A stretch of 30,804 bases of DNA, taken from contig CAYZMP010000016.1 in the NCBI GenBank assembly GCA_964479585.1, forward strand, positions 1 to 30,804, in the 5' to 3' direction. The DNA is from UBA6182 sp964479585 (lineage in GTDB: Bacteria; Bacillota_I; Bacilli_A; Erysipelotrichales; Erysipelotrichaceae). The notes under the pieces were generated by a model, which worked only from the letters and a program-made list of their open reading frames with translations, searched no databases and had not been told where the DNA came from. The position numbers were made by a program, and so were the translations under genes. Below are positions 1 to 8,156 of this stretch, one piece after another; positions within the stretch are counted from its first letter, which is position 1; every line of letters starts with the position of its first letter.

Positions 1-828
1 AATTTCGCTGTTGACTGGCATTTTAAAATACCCTAAGTTTTCTAAGTGTGCAATATAACGACGTTGATTTTTATTAAAGAACACCACTTTGCGTTTAAAT
101 TGCGTGGCTAATTCAATAATTTCCATTAAGCGATACACATTTTGCTTGTACATCGACACGATGACACGACCTTCTGCATTATCAAAGGCACTTTCAACTT
201 GATCACTAATACGATGATTAGGTGCTGTAAAACCTTCTTTATCTGCACTGACTGATTCACTTAAAAGAGCCAACACTTTCTTTTTACCCATATCAGCAAT
301 TTCACTAATGTCACTATCAAAGGCTTTGTGTTTGTTGTTAAAGTCGATTATAAACTCACTTGTGTAAATAATTGATCCATGTTTTGTTTCAATGGCTAAG
401 CCAAAACTATCCGCAATTGAGGATGTTAATCCAAAGGTACGAATGGTTACTTTTCCAATTTTAAAACTAGAATAACGTTTAATACGATGAATTTTCTTTG
501 TTTTAATGCTATGTTTGTCTAATAAATCTTCCACTAAACATGCTGTTAATGGCGTTGTGTACACATCCAACACGGTGTCTTTTAAAAGGTAAGGCAACGC
601 TCCCATCACATCATCATGTCCGTGTGTAATAAATACTGCTTTAATTTTATCTTTGTTTTCTAGTAAGGTTGAAAAATCTGGAATAACAACTTCTACTCCA
701 AGCTGTTCTCCATCAGGGTATTTAACCCCTGCTTCAATGACAAACCATTGATCATCAATGTCAATCACATAACAGTTTTTCCCATCCTCATCAAGCCCTC
801 CAAGGGCAAAGATGCGAATTTTATCCAT
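1..828 (-). CDS. rnjB: Ribonuclease J family protein, RNase J2-like (3' part outside window)
   Basis: Partial gene: the first 276 codons are present and the C-terminus lies beyond base 1. The protein is the beta-lactamase/beta-CASP fold of RNase J (opening MDKIRIFALGGLDEDGKN, then GVEVVIPDFS, ALPYLL, DSFGLAIET, VLALLSESVSA). The metal-binding positions are degenerate: the HxHxDH motif reads HGHDDV at about residue 71, the His of the usual THSIPDS is Ser (TSSIADS), and TGDF is TSEF. B. subtilis RNase J2 is similarly degenerate in its first motif (HGHDEN) and works as partner of RNase J1, so a J2-type structural or regulatory subunit is likely. B. subtilis rnjB lies in the same general region as ymfM-pgsA-cinA-recA-rny-ymdB. 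Start ATG at 828 follows GGAGG at 836-840. It has its own promoter at 857-885. Family is certain, J1/J2 assignment is inferred. Confidence 0.85.
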   Translation of the reverse strand, partial: MDKIRIFALGGLDEDGKNCYVIDIDDQWFVIEAGVKYPDGEQLGVEVVIPDFSTLLENKDKIKAVFITHGHDDVMGALPYLLKDTVLDVYTTPLTACLVEDLLDKHSIKTKKIHRIKRYSSFKIGKVTIRTFGLTSSIADSFGLAIETKHGSIIYTSEFIIDFNNKHKAFDSDISEIADMGKKKVLALLSESVSADKEGFTAPNHRISDQVESAFDNAEGRVIVSMYKQNVYRLMEIIELATQFKRKVVFFNKNQRRYIAHLENLGYFKMPVNSEI

Positions 829-856
829 GATATTTCCTCCGAAATCTTCTTGCACT

Positions 857-885
857 ATTATAACCTATCTTCACTTATTTCTCAA
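857..885 (-). promoter_or_regulatory. Sigma-A type promoter for the RNase J gene
   Basis: On the minus strand TTGAGA (880-885) and TATAAT (857-862) are separated by 17 bases, about 30 bases before the ATG at 828. The -35 box lies inside the end of miaB, so the RNase J gene can be transcribed apart from it. Confidence 0.65.
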
Positions 886-2329
886 TGTGTCCATTTAAGC
901 TTTCACCTAATAAATACCATGACTTTGCTTGGGTGATAGTCACAGACACTACATCTCCTGATTGCACATTGTCTGCTTTAAAATTAACGAGTTTATTTTG
1001 TGGAGTATAACCACTGTATATACTCTTGTCTTTTTTCGATGGACCATCGACTAACACTTCTACTACTTGATTAACGTATTTTGCATTATTGTAGTAGGCA
1101 TGCTCTTTGATCTTTTCATTTAATCTTGCTAAACGTTGTTTTTTTACTTCCATTGAAATGTTATCATCAAATGATTCTGCCGGTGTAAACGCCCTTGGTG
1201 AATAGATAAAGCTATACACTTGATCAAACTTGCAGTATTCCACCATGTCCATTGTATCTTCAAACTGCTCATCAGTTTCATTAGGAAACCCTACAATAAT
1301 GTCGGTTGAAAATGAACAATGCTTAATTTTTGCTTTTAATTCATCAAACAATGCCTTATATTGAGCACTGGTGTATCGTCTTCCCATTAGTTTTAACACA
1401 TCATCATTGCCCGATTGCATCGGCAAATGAATCGAAGGCATAATATTGTCATACTTTGCAATCACATCAATCATGTGTAAAGAAAAATCCCAAGGATGCG
1501 ATGTCATAAAACGCACTCGTTCAATACCCGTAAGTGCAACTTTTTCAAGCAGTGATGCAAACCCTTCTTCGATTTTTAAATCTTTACCATACGCATTGAC
1601 GTTTTGACCAAGCAAAGTAACTTCCTTAAAGCCATCTTGTTTAAGTTTCACTACTTCTTCAAGTATATCACTCATTACTCGAGAACGTTCTTTGCCTCGC
1701 GTATAAGGAACGATGCAATATGTACAAAACTTATCACAGCCATACATAATGTTTACCCATGCTTTGACATCACCAAAACGGTGGTCAGGTAAATTTTCAA
1801 TGATATCCCCTTCTTTAGAATACACTTCCACGGTTTTCTCTTTTGAAAACATCGCATGATGCACTAGTATTGGTACACGATGTATATTATGCGTTCCAAA
1901 AATCAAATCAATATGATCATGTTTAGCTAGTATTTTATGGACAACACTTTCTTCTTGTGCCATACAACCACAAACACCCATGATTAAATCAGGATTTTTA
2001 ACTTTTAAATGTTTCAAATTACCAATTTCACCAAACACTTTGTTTTCTGCGTTTTCACGAATAGCACATGTGTTTAGTAATATTAAATCAGCGTTTTCTA
2101 CTTCAAGGGTTTCTTCAAATCCCATGGCCATTAAAAGCCCAACGATAGTTTCACCATCACGAAAGTTCGCTTGACAACCATAGGTTCGTAAATAAAACTT
2201 CTTATGGTTACCAATGCCTTTGGTTTCTTCTGGTAATTCAAATGTATAATCAACACGGACATCTTGTTTTTGCCGTGATTTCGCTTGTTTTAAGTCGGGT
2301 AAACTAAACAGTTCGTTATAATCTTTCAT
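875..2329 (-). CDS. miaB: tRNA-2-methylthio-N6-dimethylallyladenosine synthase MiaB
   Basis: Radical-SAM methylthiotransferase that converts i6A37 to ms2i6A37 in tRNAs reading UNN codons. The protein has the full three-domain plan: an N-terminal UPF0004 domain with three cluster-binding cysteines (YGCQANFRDGE, LNTCAIRENAE, GVCGCMAQEE), a radical-SAM core with the CxxxCxxC motif CDKFCTYC and the typical PYTRGKERSR following it, and a C-terminal TRAM domain (about residues 415-480) ending near the stop. Length (484 aa) is normal. The MiaB-type TRGKERSR and NVNAYG sequences favour MiaB over its paralogue MtaB. ATG at 2329 was chosen over the in-frame GTG at 2335 because AAAGTGA then sits 6 bases upstream. 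A hairpin terminator lies immediately before it and leaves no room for a promoter, so expression probably depends on read-through from ymdB-ferredoxin. Confidence 0.93.
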   Translation of the reverse strand: MKDYNELFSLPDLKQAKSRQKQDVRVDYTFELPEETKGIGNHKKFYLRTYGCQANFRDGETIVGLLMAMGFEETLEVENADLILLNTCAIRENAENKVFGEIGNLKHLKVKNPDLIMGVCGCMAQEESVVHKILAKHDHIDLIFGTHNIHRVPILVHHAMFSKEKTVEVYSKEGDIIENLPDHRFGDVKAWVNIMYGCDKFCTYCIVPYTRGKERSRVMSDILEEVVKLKQDGFKEVTLLGQNVNAYGKDLKIEEGFASLLEKVALTGIERVRFMTSHPWDFSLHMIDVIAKYDNIMPSIHLPMQSGNDDVLKLMGRRYTSAQYKALFDELKAKIKHCSFSTDIIVGFPNETDEQFEDTMDMVEYCKFDQVYSFIYSPRAFTPAESFDDNISMEVKKQRLARLNEKIKEHAYYNNAKYVNQVVEVLVDGPSKKDKSIYSGYTPQNKLVNFKADNVQSGDVVSVTITQAKSWYLLGESLNGHIEK

Positions 2330-2345
2330 AAACACTCACTTTCTT

Positions 2346-2371
2346 AAAAAAACCAAGCAAAGCTTGGTTTT
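2346..2371 (-). terminator. Rho-independent terminator after the ferredoxin gene
   Basis: A 10-bp perfect stem (arms 2349-2358 and 2362-2371, AAAACCAAGC/GCTTGGTTTT, 3-base loop) is followed on the minus strand by more T residues, giving a run of seven. The ferredoxin stop codon is inside the stem. It ends only about 17 bases before the miaB start. Confidence 0.75.
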
Positions 2372-2546
2372 AAACTTCTACGATTGCTTGTGTTGGGCAC
2401 ACAGGAATACAAGCCCCACAATCGATGCAAACATCTTCTTGACAGAATGCTTTTCCATCATCTTGCATCTCTAATGCACTTACAGGGCAAACGCTAATAC
2501 ATGCTTCACAACCAATACATAAATCTTTCTCTACTCTTACTGGCAC
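2370..2546 (-). CDS. Small 2[4Fe-4S] ferredoxin
   Basis: A 58-residue electron carrier with two classical four-cysteine clusters, CIGCEACISVCP (residues 10-21) and CIDCGACIPVCP (residues 40-51), each CxxCxxCxxxCP. It resembles clostridial-type bacterial ferredoxins and would be cytoplasmic. The open frame runs further upstream, but the sequence before the cysteines is not ferredoxin-like. GTG at 2546 has a very strong Shine-Dalgarno AAGGAGGT eight bases upstream, which decides the start. It lies 49 bases after ymdB and probably belongs to the rny-ymdB transcript. Its position before miaB, an iron-sulfur radical enzyme needing low-potential electrons, makes MiaB a possible client, but that is inference from position only. 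Confidence 0.9.
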   Translation of the reverse strand: MPVRVEKDLCIGCEACISVCPVSALEMQDDGKAFCQEDVCIDCGACIPVCPTQAIVEV

Positions 2547-2595
2547 TGACGGATACCTCCTTAACGAGTTAATTATATCACAACATGCCATCATT

Positions 2596-3375
2596 TCAAT
2601 GTGCTTTTTCAGTTGGACGCACACTAATCCGCTTAATGGCTGAGCTTCGATAATACTCATCAAGTGTTATAACAACCGCGTTAAAGATCGCTGGCTTTTT
2701 CGATGGTTTATAATGAGTTGTTTTGTTTTCCACAACTTTAGCAAGTGCTTCCTCTATGTCTCTACCTAAAATAGACTCATAGGGGCCACACATACCAACA
2801 TCACTAATGTAAGCACAACCATCAAAAACATCTTCATCGGCTGTTTGAATGTGCGTGTGTGTGCCTATAATGGCACTCACATCTTCTTTAAAGTAATGTA
2901 AAAAAGCTTGTTTTTCTGCTGTGGCTTCTCCATGAAAATCGACAATATGAGCATGTGCTTCTACCTCACATAAAATCGTTTGCATCAAATCAAAAGGATT
3001 GTGATCCACATTGTCCATAAAAACACTACCGTATACATTGCTAATCGCTAAATACACACCATTTTTTTCAAGCACATATGTATGTTTATGCGATAAGCTA
3101 CCACTCATGTTTCCAGGAAAAACAATCGCAGCATTCTCATCAATATCGTATACATCCCTTTTAGCATACGCATGATTGCCCATCGTAATCACATCGACAC
3201 CAATCTCAAAAAGATGCGTGGCGATTTTAGGAGTAATTCCCTTACCATGTGCAGCATTTTCAGCGTTAGCTATCACAACATCAATGTTGTATTTTTCTTT
3301 GTAAACAGGTAAGAGCGATTGAACAATCGCTCTTCCTTGTGATCCTACTATGTCACCAATAAATAAAATATTCAT
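2596..3375 (-). CDS. ymdB: YmdB family metallophosphoesterase
   Basis: A 259-residue protein of the YmdB/DR1281 family of calcineurin-like phosphoesterases, which in B. subtilis hydrolyse 2',3'-cyclic nucleotides and influence the switch between motility and biofilm and RNase Y activity. Metal-binding motifs are in order: GDIVGSQGR (residues 7-15), NAENAAHGKGI (about 37-47), TMGNHAY (about 64-70), DFHGEATAEKQ (about 146-156) and GTHTHIQTADE (about 171-181). Length is typical. The ATG at 3375 overlaps the rny stop by one base (TAATG), so translation is probably coupled. The rny-ymdB pairing is conserved in Bacillota and supports a role in RNA turnover. Confidence 0.93.
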   Translation of the reverse strand: MNILFIGDIVGSQGRAIVQSLLPVYKEKYNIDVVIANAENAAHGKGITPKIATHLFEIGVDVITMGNHAYAKRDVYDIDENAAIVFPGNMSGSLSHKHTYVLEKNGVYLAISNVYGSVFMDNVDHNPFDLMQTILCEVEAHAHIVDFHGEATAEKQAFLHYFKEDVSAIIGTHTHIQTADEDVFDGCAYISDVGMCGPYESILGRDIEEALAKVVENKTTHYKPSKKPAIFNAVVITLDEYYRSSAIKRISVRPTEKAH

Positions 3376-4931
3376 TATTTTGCTAATTCCGATGTTCTAA
3401 GTTCCCGTATGACAGTTACTTTAATTTGACCAGGATAGGTCAACTCATTTTCAATTTTTTCACGAATATCACGAGCTACTTTTTGTGCTCCTAAATCATC
3501 CAACTTCTCAGGAACAACCATAACACGAATTTCACGACCCGCACTAATGGCAAAGACACGTTCAACACCATCAAATCCTTGGGCAATTTCTTCTAGTTGT
3601 TCTAAACGTTTAATGTAGTTTTCAAATGACTCATAACGAGCACCAGGACGAGCTGCACTTAATGTGTCTGCTGCCGCTACTAAGGTTGCAATAATACTAG
3701 TGGCTTCTTTTTCACCATGGTGAGATTCAATTGCGTTTAACACGATTGGATGTTCGCCATGTTTTTTCGCAATTCGAGCACCAAGTTCAATGTGTGAACC
3801 TTCCATTTCAAAATCAAGCGCTTTACCAATGTCATGCAACAAACCTGCACGTTTTGCTAAGGTTTGATTGAGTCCAAGTTCAACTGCCATCATGCCTGTT
3901 AAATGTGCTACCTCAACTGAGTGAGCAAGAGCATTTTGTCCATAGCTGTAACGATATTTTAATCGACCAATTAACGTTTGAATTTCACGATCGACTTTGT
4001 GTAAGCCCAACTTAAACGTTGTTTCTTGACCTGTTTTTTGCATTGATTCTTCTAATTCAGCAGCTACTTTATTGACCACTTCTTCAATACGTCCAGGTTG
4101 AATACGACCATCACGTATTAACACTTCCAATGCTTGTTTCGCCACTTCACGACGAATTGGATCAAAACAAGAAATAGTAATAGCTTCTGGGGTGTCATCA
4201 ATAATTAAGTCAACGCCAGTCGCTTGTTCAATGGCACGAATGTTACGTCCTTCACGACCAATGATACGACCTTTCATTTCTTCATTAGGTAAACTAATAA
4301 CCGAAACAGTACGTTCGGTTGCTTCTTCTTGAGAATAACGAGCAATTGCTAAACCAATGATGTTGCGCGCTTTTTCTGCCGCAATTTCTTTGGCACGCTC
4401 TTCTTCTTCTTTAACATACAGCATCATTTCATGCTCAATTTTCTTTTCAAGGGCAGCCTTTAATTCTTCTTTGGCTTCATTACGACTCATTTGAGCAATT
4501 TTTTCTAATACATCAATTTGACTTTCAATTTTAACTTGTAGTTCTTTTTCCATCTTCTCAATGGAATTGTATTTATCACTTATAGCTTTTTGTTTATCTT
4601 CGACATTTTTTTCTTTTTGCGTTAAAGATTGATCACGGCTATTTAAAGTGTCTTCTCTTCTTGACAACTTATTTTCAAGTTCCGTAATCTCACTTCTTCT
4701 AACTTTAATCTCTTTTTCAGCTGCAAGCGTTAATTCATACGCTTGTGTTTTCCCCTCTAAAACAGCCTGACGGATCGTGTTGTCCGCTTTTGAGGCTGCT
4801 TCATCCAAGATTAATTTCGCTTTTTGTTGATCTCTGTTAAGTCCTAATTTCGAAAATATAACCATCAGAACAATTCCGATAGTGAATCCTACAATACCAG
4901 ATAAGACGGAAGCAATCAACATGTCATCCAT
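3375..4931 (-). CDS. rny: Ribonuclease Y
   Basis: Membrane-anchored endoribonuclease that starts bulk mRNA decay in Bacillota. The 518 residues show an N-terminal transmembrane helix (about 4-27), a long charged coiled coil (about 35-195), a KH RNA-binding domain (about 212-270, with GRIIGREGRNIRAIE) and an HD metal-dependent catalytic domain with LLHDIGKA at 364-371. Length matches the family (about 520). ATG at 4931 follows GGAGGT with a 5-base spacer. The gene heads an rny-ymdB-ferredoxin unit with its own promoter at 4976-5004. Nothing in the protein is unusual. Confidence 0.96.
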   Translation of the reverse strand: MDDMLIASVLSGIVGFTIGIVLMVIFSKLGLNRDQQKAKLILDEAASKADNTIRQAVLEGKTQAYELTLAAEKEIKVRRSEITELENKLSRREDTLNSRDQSLTQKEKNVEDKQKAISDKYNSIEKMEKELQVKIESQIDVLEKIAQMSRNEAKEELKAALEKKIEHEMMLYVKEEEERAKEIAAEKARNIIGLAIARYSQEEATERTVSVISLPNEEMKGRIIGREGRNIRAIEQATGVDLIIDDTPEAITISCFDPIRREVAKQALEVLIRDGRIQPGRIEEVVNKVAAELEESMQKTGQETTFKLGLHKVDREIQTLIGRLKYRYSYGQNALAHSVEVAHLTGMMAVELGLNQTLAKRAGLLHDIGKALDFEMEGSHIELGARIAKKHGEHPIVLNAIESHHGEKEATSIIATLVAAADTLSAARPGARYESFENYIKRLEQLEEIAQGFDGVERVFAISAGREIRVMVVPEKLDDLGAQKVARDIREKIENELTYPGQIKVTVIRELRTSELAK

Positions 4932-4975
4932 ATGTGACCTCCATCATATTTAATATACATCCTATTTTACAATGC

Positions 4976-5004
4976 TTTATACTATATTACAACACAACTT
5001 ACAA
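4976..5004 (-). promoter_or_regulatory. Probable promoter of rny-ymdB
   Basis: Minus strand TTGTAA (4999-5004) and TATAAA (4976-4981) are 17 bases apart, about 45 bases upstream of the rny ATG. The hexamers are 4/6 and 5/6 matches to sigma-A consensus. Confidence 0.45.
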
Positions 5005-5142
5005 ATGAGTAAGTCATGCGTGCTTGTAAACATCTTCCATTTTATCACATTTTCATGCGCATTAAAATTGTTTTACAAAACATGCTTTTTTTACCCTAAT
5101 AAAGCAAACTTTTCATCAAATTAATCTTTTATTTATGACTTT

Positions 5143-5886
5143 TTACGGTTTTGTGTAATAGGCACTACGTACACCAATTTTATAGTCATCGTACATAGCC
5201 ATACGATTTTCATTATCTAGTGGTGCTAGAAAATCAAAGTCTGCTTCTTGATCTTTTTCTAAATCATCTACAAAGCGCATATGCGCACCCACTACTTCAC
5301 CATCTTCATAATAAATAGTGTAAAGTGATAAGAATTCTATGGTTTGTTCACCTTCATTTCTTGCGGTTGCAAGGACACTATAGGTAGTATCACTTTTTGT
5401 ATGATTAAGTGTGACAAACTCACTTAAATCCCCATATTGAAGGGCGTATGGATTACCATAACTATAGCGAGTGATGGTTCTTTTTAGATCTAAGTCTACA
5501 TCACTAAATTGAGTTGAAAACTGATAAGATTTGCTACCTGCAGAAAATGCATTGAAGGATGCTTCATAATCAATCGGTACATCGCTATCTTTTTCAAACA
5601 ATGTTAAATGTACAAATAGTTGATTAAAATCATCTTCTCCTTGATGATTAACTTCTACTAAAATTTCATTATTTTTAAGTAAATAGACTTGAGATTGTAC
5701 TTGTTGTGCAATCTCATTATGATCAAGTAGTGCTTGATCATCTTGATCATCATCATTATCAATGGGGGTTGTTACTTCCCCTTCTCTTTTTTCATCGTCG
5801 TTTTTTTCGTTGTTGTTTTGTTGGCTATTGGTTGCACAGCCGATTAATAACAACATCATCATAACTACACTAATTAATCTTTTCAT
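5143..5886 (-). CDS. Secreted lipoprotein of unknown function
   Basis: A 247-residue predicted lipoprotein. It opens with a basic-hydrophobic signal peptide and a lipobox LLIGC (Cys at about residue 17), then a low-complexity acidic and asparagine-rich linker, then a beta-rich domain (about residues 60-247) with a DUF-like look (EILVEVNHQGEDDF, TTYSVLATARNEGEQTIEFLSLYTIYYEDGEVVG). The last part resembles FxLYD-type domains of surface lipoproteins, where long-range contacts between an extracellular beta sandwich and cell envelope are assumed; this is only a resemblance. ATG at 5886 was chosen because GGAGG lies eight bases upstream; the in-frame TTG at 5901 lies within that Shine-Dalgarno. It stands alone between recA and rny; no clear terminator follows it. 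Confidence 0.8.
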   Translation of the reverse strand: MKRLISVVMMMLLLIGCATNSQQNNNEKNDDEKREGEVTTPIDNDDDQDDQALLDHNEIAQQVQSQVYLLKNNEILVEVNHQGEDDFNQLFVHLTLFEKDSDVPIDYEASFNAFSAGSKSYQFSTQFSDVDLDLKRTITRYSYGNPYALQYGDLSEFVTLNHTKSDTTYSVLATARNEGEQTIEFLSLYTIYYEDGEVVGAHMRFVDDLEKDQEADFDFLAPLDNENRMAMYDDYKIGVRSAYYTKP

Positions 5887-6056
5887 TTGTTTTTCCTCCA
5901 ATGGTTTTTACAGCAAAAAAGTGTTCATGAAATACTTTTTCACTCATCACACCACCCAAAAAGTGGTTGGTTTTGGCTTTTTTATCATTGGTTGCCCCTC
6001 CACGATAAAACTTCACTGCATTATTTATCCTTATTTTACCAGAAAAACAGCACAAA

Positions 6057-6084
6057 TAAAAAAAAGAAGTGATTATTTCACTTC
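6057..6084 (-). terminator. Rho-independent terminator of the recA operon
   Basis: Minus strand stem GAAGTGA/TCACTTC (arms 6078-6084 and 6066-6072) with a five-base loop that contains the recA stop codon, followed by nine T residues (6057-6065). Very clear intrinsic terminator. Confidence 0.9.
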
Positions 6085-7092
6085 TTCCACTTGGTCTTTT
6101 TTGTATATCTTTGCACGTATTTTTGCTTCAATTTCATCCATTAAATCAGGATGTTCTTTTAAAAATGATCGAACAGCTTCTCGACCTTGTCCAATTTTTT
6201 CATCGTTGTATGAATACCATGCTCCAGATTTATTAATCACATCGTATTGCGCACCTAAATCAATTACTTCTCCGGTTTTAGAAATTCCTTCACCATACAA
6301 TATTTCAACTTGTGCCACTTTAAATGGTGGTGCAACTTTGTTTTTTACAACTTTTACATTCACTTTGTTTCCAAGTAAATCAGTGCCTTGCTTAATGGCT
6401 TCACCACGACGAACATCAATACGAATCGAACTATAAAACTTTAAAGCGCGACCTCCTGGTGTTACTTCTGGGTTACCAAACATAATTCCTACTTTTTCAC
6501 GCAATTGGTTAATAAAGATTACCGTTGTTAAAGAACGATTCATGACACCTGATAGTTTACGCATTGCTTTTGACATTAAACGTGCTTGTAACCCAACTTG
6601 GGAATCACCCATTTCACCAGCTAGTTCCGCTAGTGGTACAAGGGCTGCAACTGAGTCTATAACGATTAAATCAAACGCTTCACTGCGGATAAGCATTTCC
6701 GTAATTTCTAGTGCTTGTTCACCTGAATCTGGTTGCGATAAAATTAAGTCCTCAATTTTTACACCTAGATTTTTTGCATAATTTGGATCAATTGCATTTT
6801 CAGCATCAATAAACGCTGCTTTACCACCACGTTTTTGCACTTCTGCAATCGCATGTAGTGCTAAGGTTGTCTTACCACTTGATTCTGGTCCGTATACTTC
6901 AATGATACGTCCTTTTGGATACCCTCCAACACCAAGGGCAGCGTCGATCGAAAGTGAACCACTGCTAATCGCATCCACATCCACTGCAGCACGATCGCCT
7001 AGACGCATAATGGATCCTTTTCCGTATTGTTTTTCTATTTGTTTAAGAGCATCTTCTAATAACTGATCTGATTTTGGGGTTGCGTTTGCCAT
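6073..7092 (-). CDS. recA: Recombinase RecA
   Basis: DNA strand-exchange protein and co-protease for LexA. The 339 residues show the Walker A motif GPESSGKTT (about 68-76), the Walker B segment LIVIDSVAALVP, loop L1/L2 sequences (GEMGDSQVGLQARLMSKAMRK and FINQLREKVGIMFGNPE, TPGGRALKFYSS) and a C-terminal helical domain. One conserved residue differs: the usual DAEHALDP next to the catalytic Glu reads DAENAIDP. ATG at 7092 has AGGAGG directly upstream and starts 8 bases after the cinA stop. It is the last gene of the HTH-pgsA-cinA-recA unit, the same order as in B. subtilis. No LexA/DinR box was recognised nearby. Confidence 0.98.
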   Translation of the reverse strand: MANATPKSDQLLEDALKQIEKQYGKGSIMRLGDRAAVDVDAISSGSLSIDAALGVGGYPKGRIIEVYGPESSGKTTLALHAIAEVQKRGGKAAFIDAENAIDPNYAKNLGVKIEDLILSQPDSGEQALEITEMLIRSEAFDLIVIDSVAALVPLAELAGEMGDSQVGLQARLMSKAMRKLSGVMNRSLTTVIFINQLREKVGIMFGNPEVTPGGRALKFYSSIRIDVRRGEAIKQGTDLLGNKVNVKVVKNKVAPPFKVAQVEILYGEGISKTGEVIDLGAQYDVINKSGAWYSYNDEKIGQGREAVRSFLKEHPDLMDEIEAKIRAKIYKKDQVEEVK

Positions 7093-7100
7093 ATTTCCTC

Positions 7101-7565
7101 CTAAAGTGGTTGAATAAACTTGACTAACCTTTCATTAGCTAAGTCAAGGGTTTGTTGTTGAATTGTGTTACGATCACCTTGTAGTTGATCGTGATAGTAT
7201 ACAATCTTCTGTTTACTTGCAATTGCCATATACACACTGCCTATGGGTTGGTTATCTTGTGCTGTTGGTCCAGCATTACCAACAAAGGCAATACCAACAT
7301 CGCAGTGTAAGCTATCCATCACATTATATGCAAGCTTCTGTGCAATTTCCTTAGAAATCGCACTAAATTGACCTAAATCTTTTTCTTTAATGTGTCCTAG
7401 CTTTACTTTCGCTTCATTACTATAGACAATCCATCCTCCTTTGAAAAACAAACTAGCGGATGGATGTTGGGTAATACTTGATGAAAAGAGACCCCCTGTA
7501 ATGCTTTCTGCACAACCTAAGGTTAACCCTTTTGCTATAAAAAGATCGAAAAATTCAGGTTTCAT
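7101..7565 (-). CDS. cinA: CinA C-terminal domain protein, NMN amidohydrolase (PncC) type
   Basis: A 154-residue protein equal to only the C-terminal CinA domain, which in E. coli PncC deamidates nicotinamide mononucleotide for NAD recycling. Diagnostic stretches are GCAESITGGLFSS (about residues 17-29), FKGGWIVYSNEAKVKLG and FVGNAGP (about 94-100). The N-terminal MoaB/COG1058 domain of full-length Bacillota CinA (about 410 aa) is absent. ATG at 7565 overlaps the pgsA stop (ATGA, 4 bases), and recA follows closely, so the cinA-recA pairing is kept even though the protein is short. The chosen start is the only one that gives a complete domain. Confidence 0.9.
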   Translation of the reverse strand: MKPEFFDLFIAKGLTLGCAESITGGLFSSSITQHPSASLFFKGGWIVYSNEAKVKLGHIKEKDLGQFSAISKEIAQKLAYNVMDSLHCDVGIAFVGNAGPTAQDNQPIGSVYMAIASKQKIVYYHDQLQGDRNTIQQQTLDLANERLVKFIQPL

Positions 7566-8155
7566 TTGCTTTTAAATAAAAAGTGACGTGCTTGTAAAAA
7601 GTAAGAAAGCCCACTGACAAATGAAATCGTCACCGAAAACCATAATAAGAAATCAGCCATTGGAAAACTAGCGAGTTCAAATGGTAAGTTATTCATTAAA
7701 ATAACAATAATCGTAAGCATTTGTGCCACTGTCTTTATTTTACCTAAATAACCAGCTGCAATGACTTCCCCTTCACTTGAAGCAACCATGCGTATACCAT
7801 CGACAATAATATCACGCCATACCATAATTAATAAGGCGACCATTGGAATAACACCTTGAGCTGTAAAAATAATAAACATCGTCGTGGTAAGCATTTTATC
7901 CGCAATTGGATCGACAAATTTACCAAAAGTAGTAATGATGTTGTTTTTTCTTGCAATATAACCATCTAAAAAGTCAGTAATTGAACCAATAACAAACAAC
8001 ACAAGCACAACAATGTTTGTGAGTGAAATAGAGACAAAATCAAAGGTCCATACTGGGATGCTTATGTCATATTGAGCATATGGAAAAATAACAACCAACA
8101 CTAAAATTGGAATAATTGCGATACGAATAAGGGATAATTTATTTGGTAAGTTCAT
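7562..8155 (-). CDS. pgsA: CDP-diacylglycerol-glycerol-3-phosphate 3-phosphatidyltransferase
   Basis: Integral membrane enzyme making phosphatidylglycerol phosphate from CDP-diacylglycerol and glycerol 3-phosphate. The CDP-alcohol phosphotransferase signature DGx2ARx8Gx3Dx3D is complete (DGYIAR, then G, D and D in FGKFVDPIAD, about residues 63-85). There are about five hydrophobic helices, with the opening MNLPNKLSLIRI typical of PgsA. ATG at 8155 has GGAG upstream and begins one base after the stop of the HTH gene. The open frame extends further upstream into that gene, but without family similarity. The 197-residue length is normal. It ends overlapping cinA by four bases, indicating translational coupling. 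Confidence 0.95.
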   Translation of the reverse strand: MNLPNKLSLIRIAIIPILVLVVIFPYAQYDISIPVWTFDFVSISLTNIVVLVLFVIGSITDFLDGYIARKNNIITTFGKFVDPIADKMLTTTMFIIFTAQGVIPMVALLIMVWRDIIVDGIRMVASSEGEVIAAGYLGKIKTVAQMLTIIVILMNNLPFELASFPMADFLLWFSVTISFVSGLSYFLQARHFLFKSK

Positions 8156-8156
8156 T

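Noticed and set aside
5870..6055. Short frame before the lipoprotein, with GGAGGGG and a small ATG ORF
   Set aside because: Only 13-60 codons, overlapping the lipoprotein start, with no conserved sequence; could be a leader peptide but nothing supports it.
5762..6436. 224-codon open frame on the plus strand opposite the lipoprotein and recA
   Set aside because: It is antisense to recA and has low-complexity Ser/Phe composition, no ribosome site and no known family.
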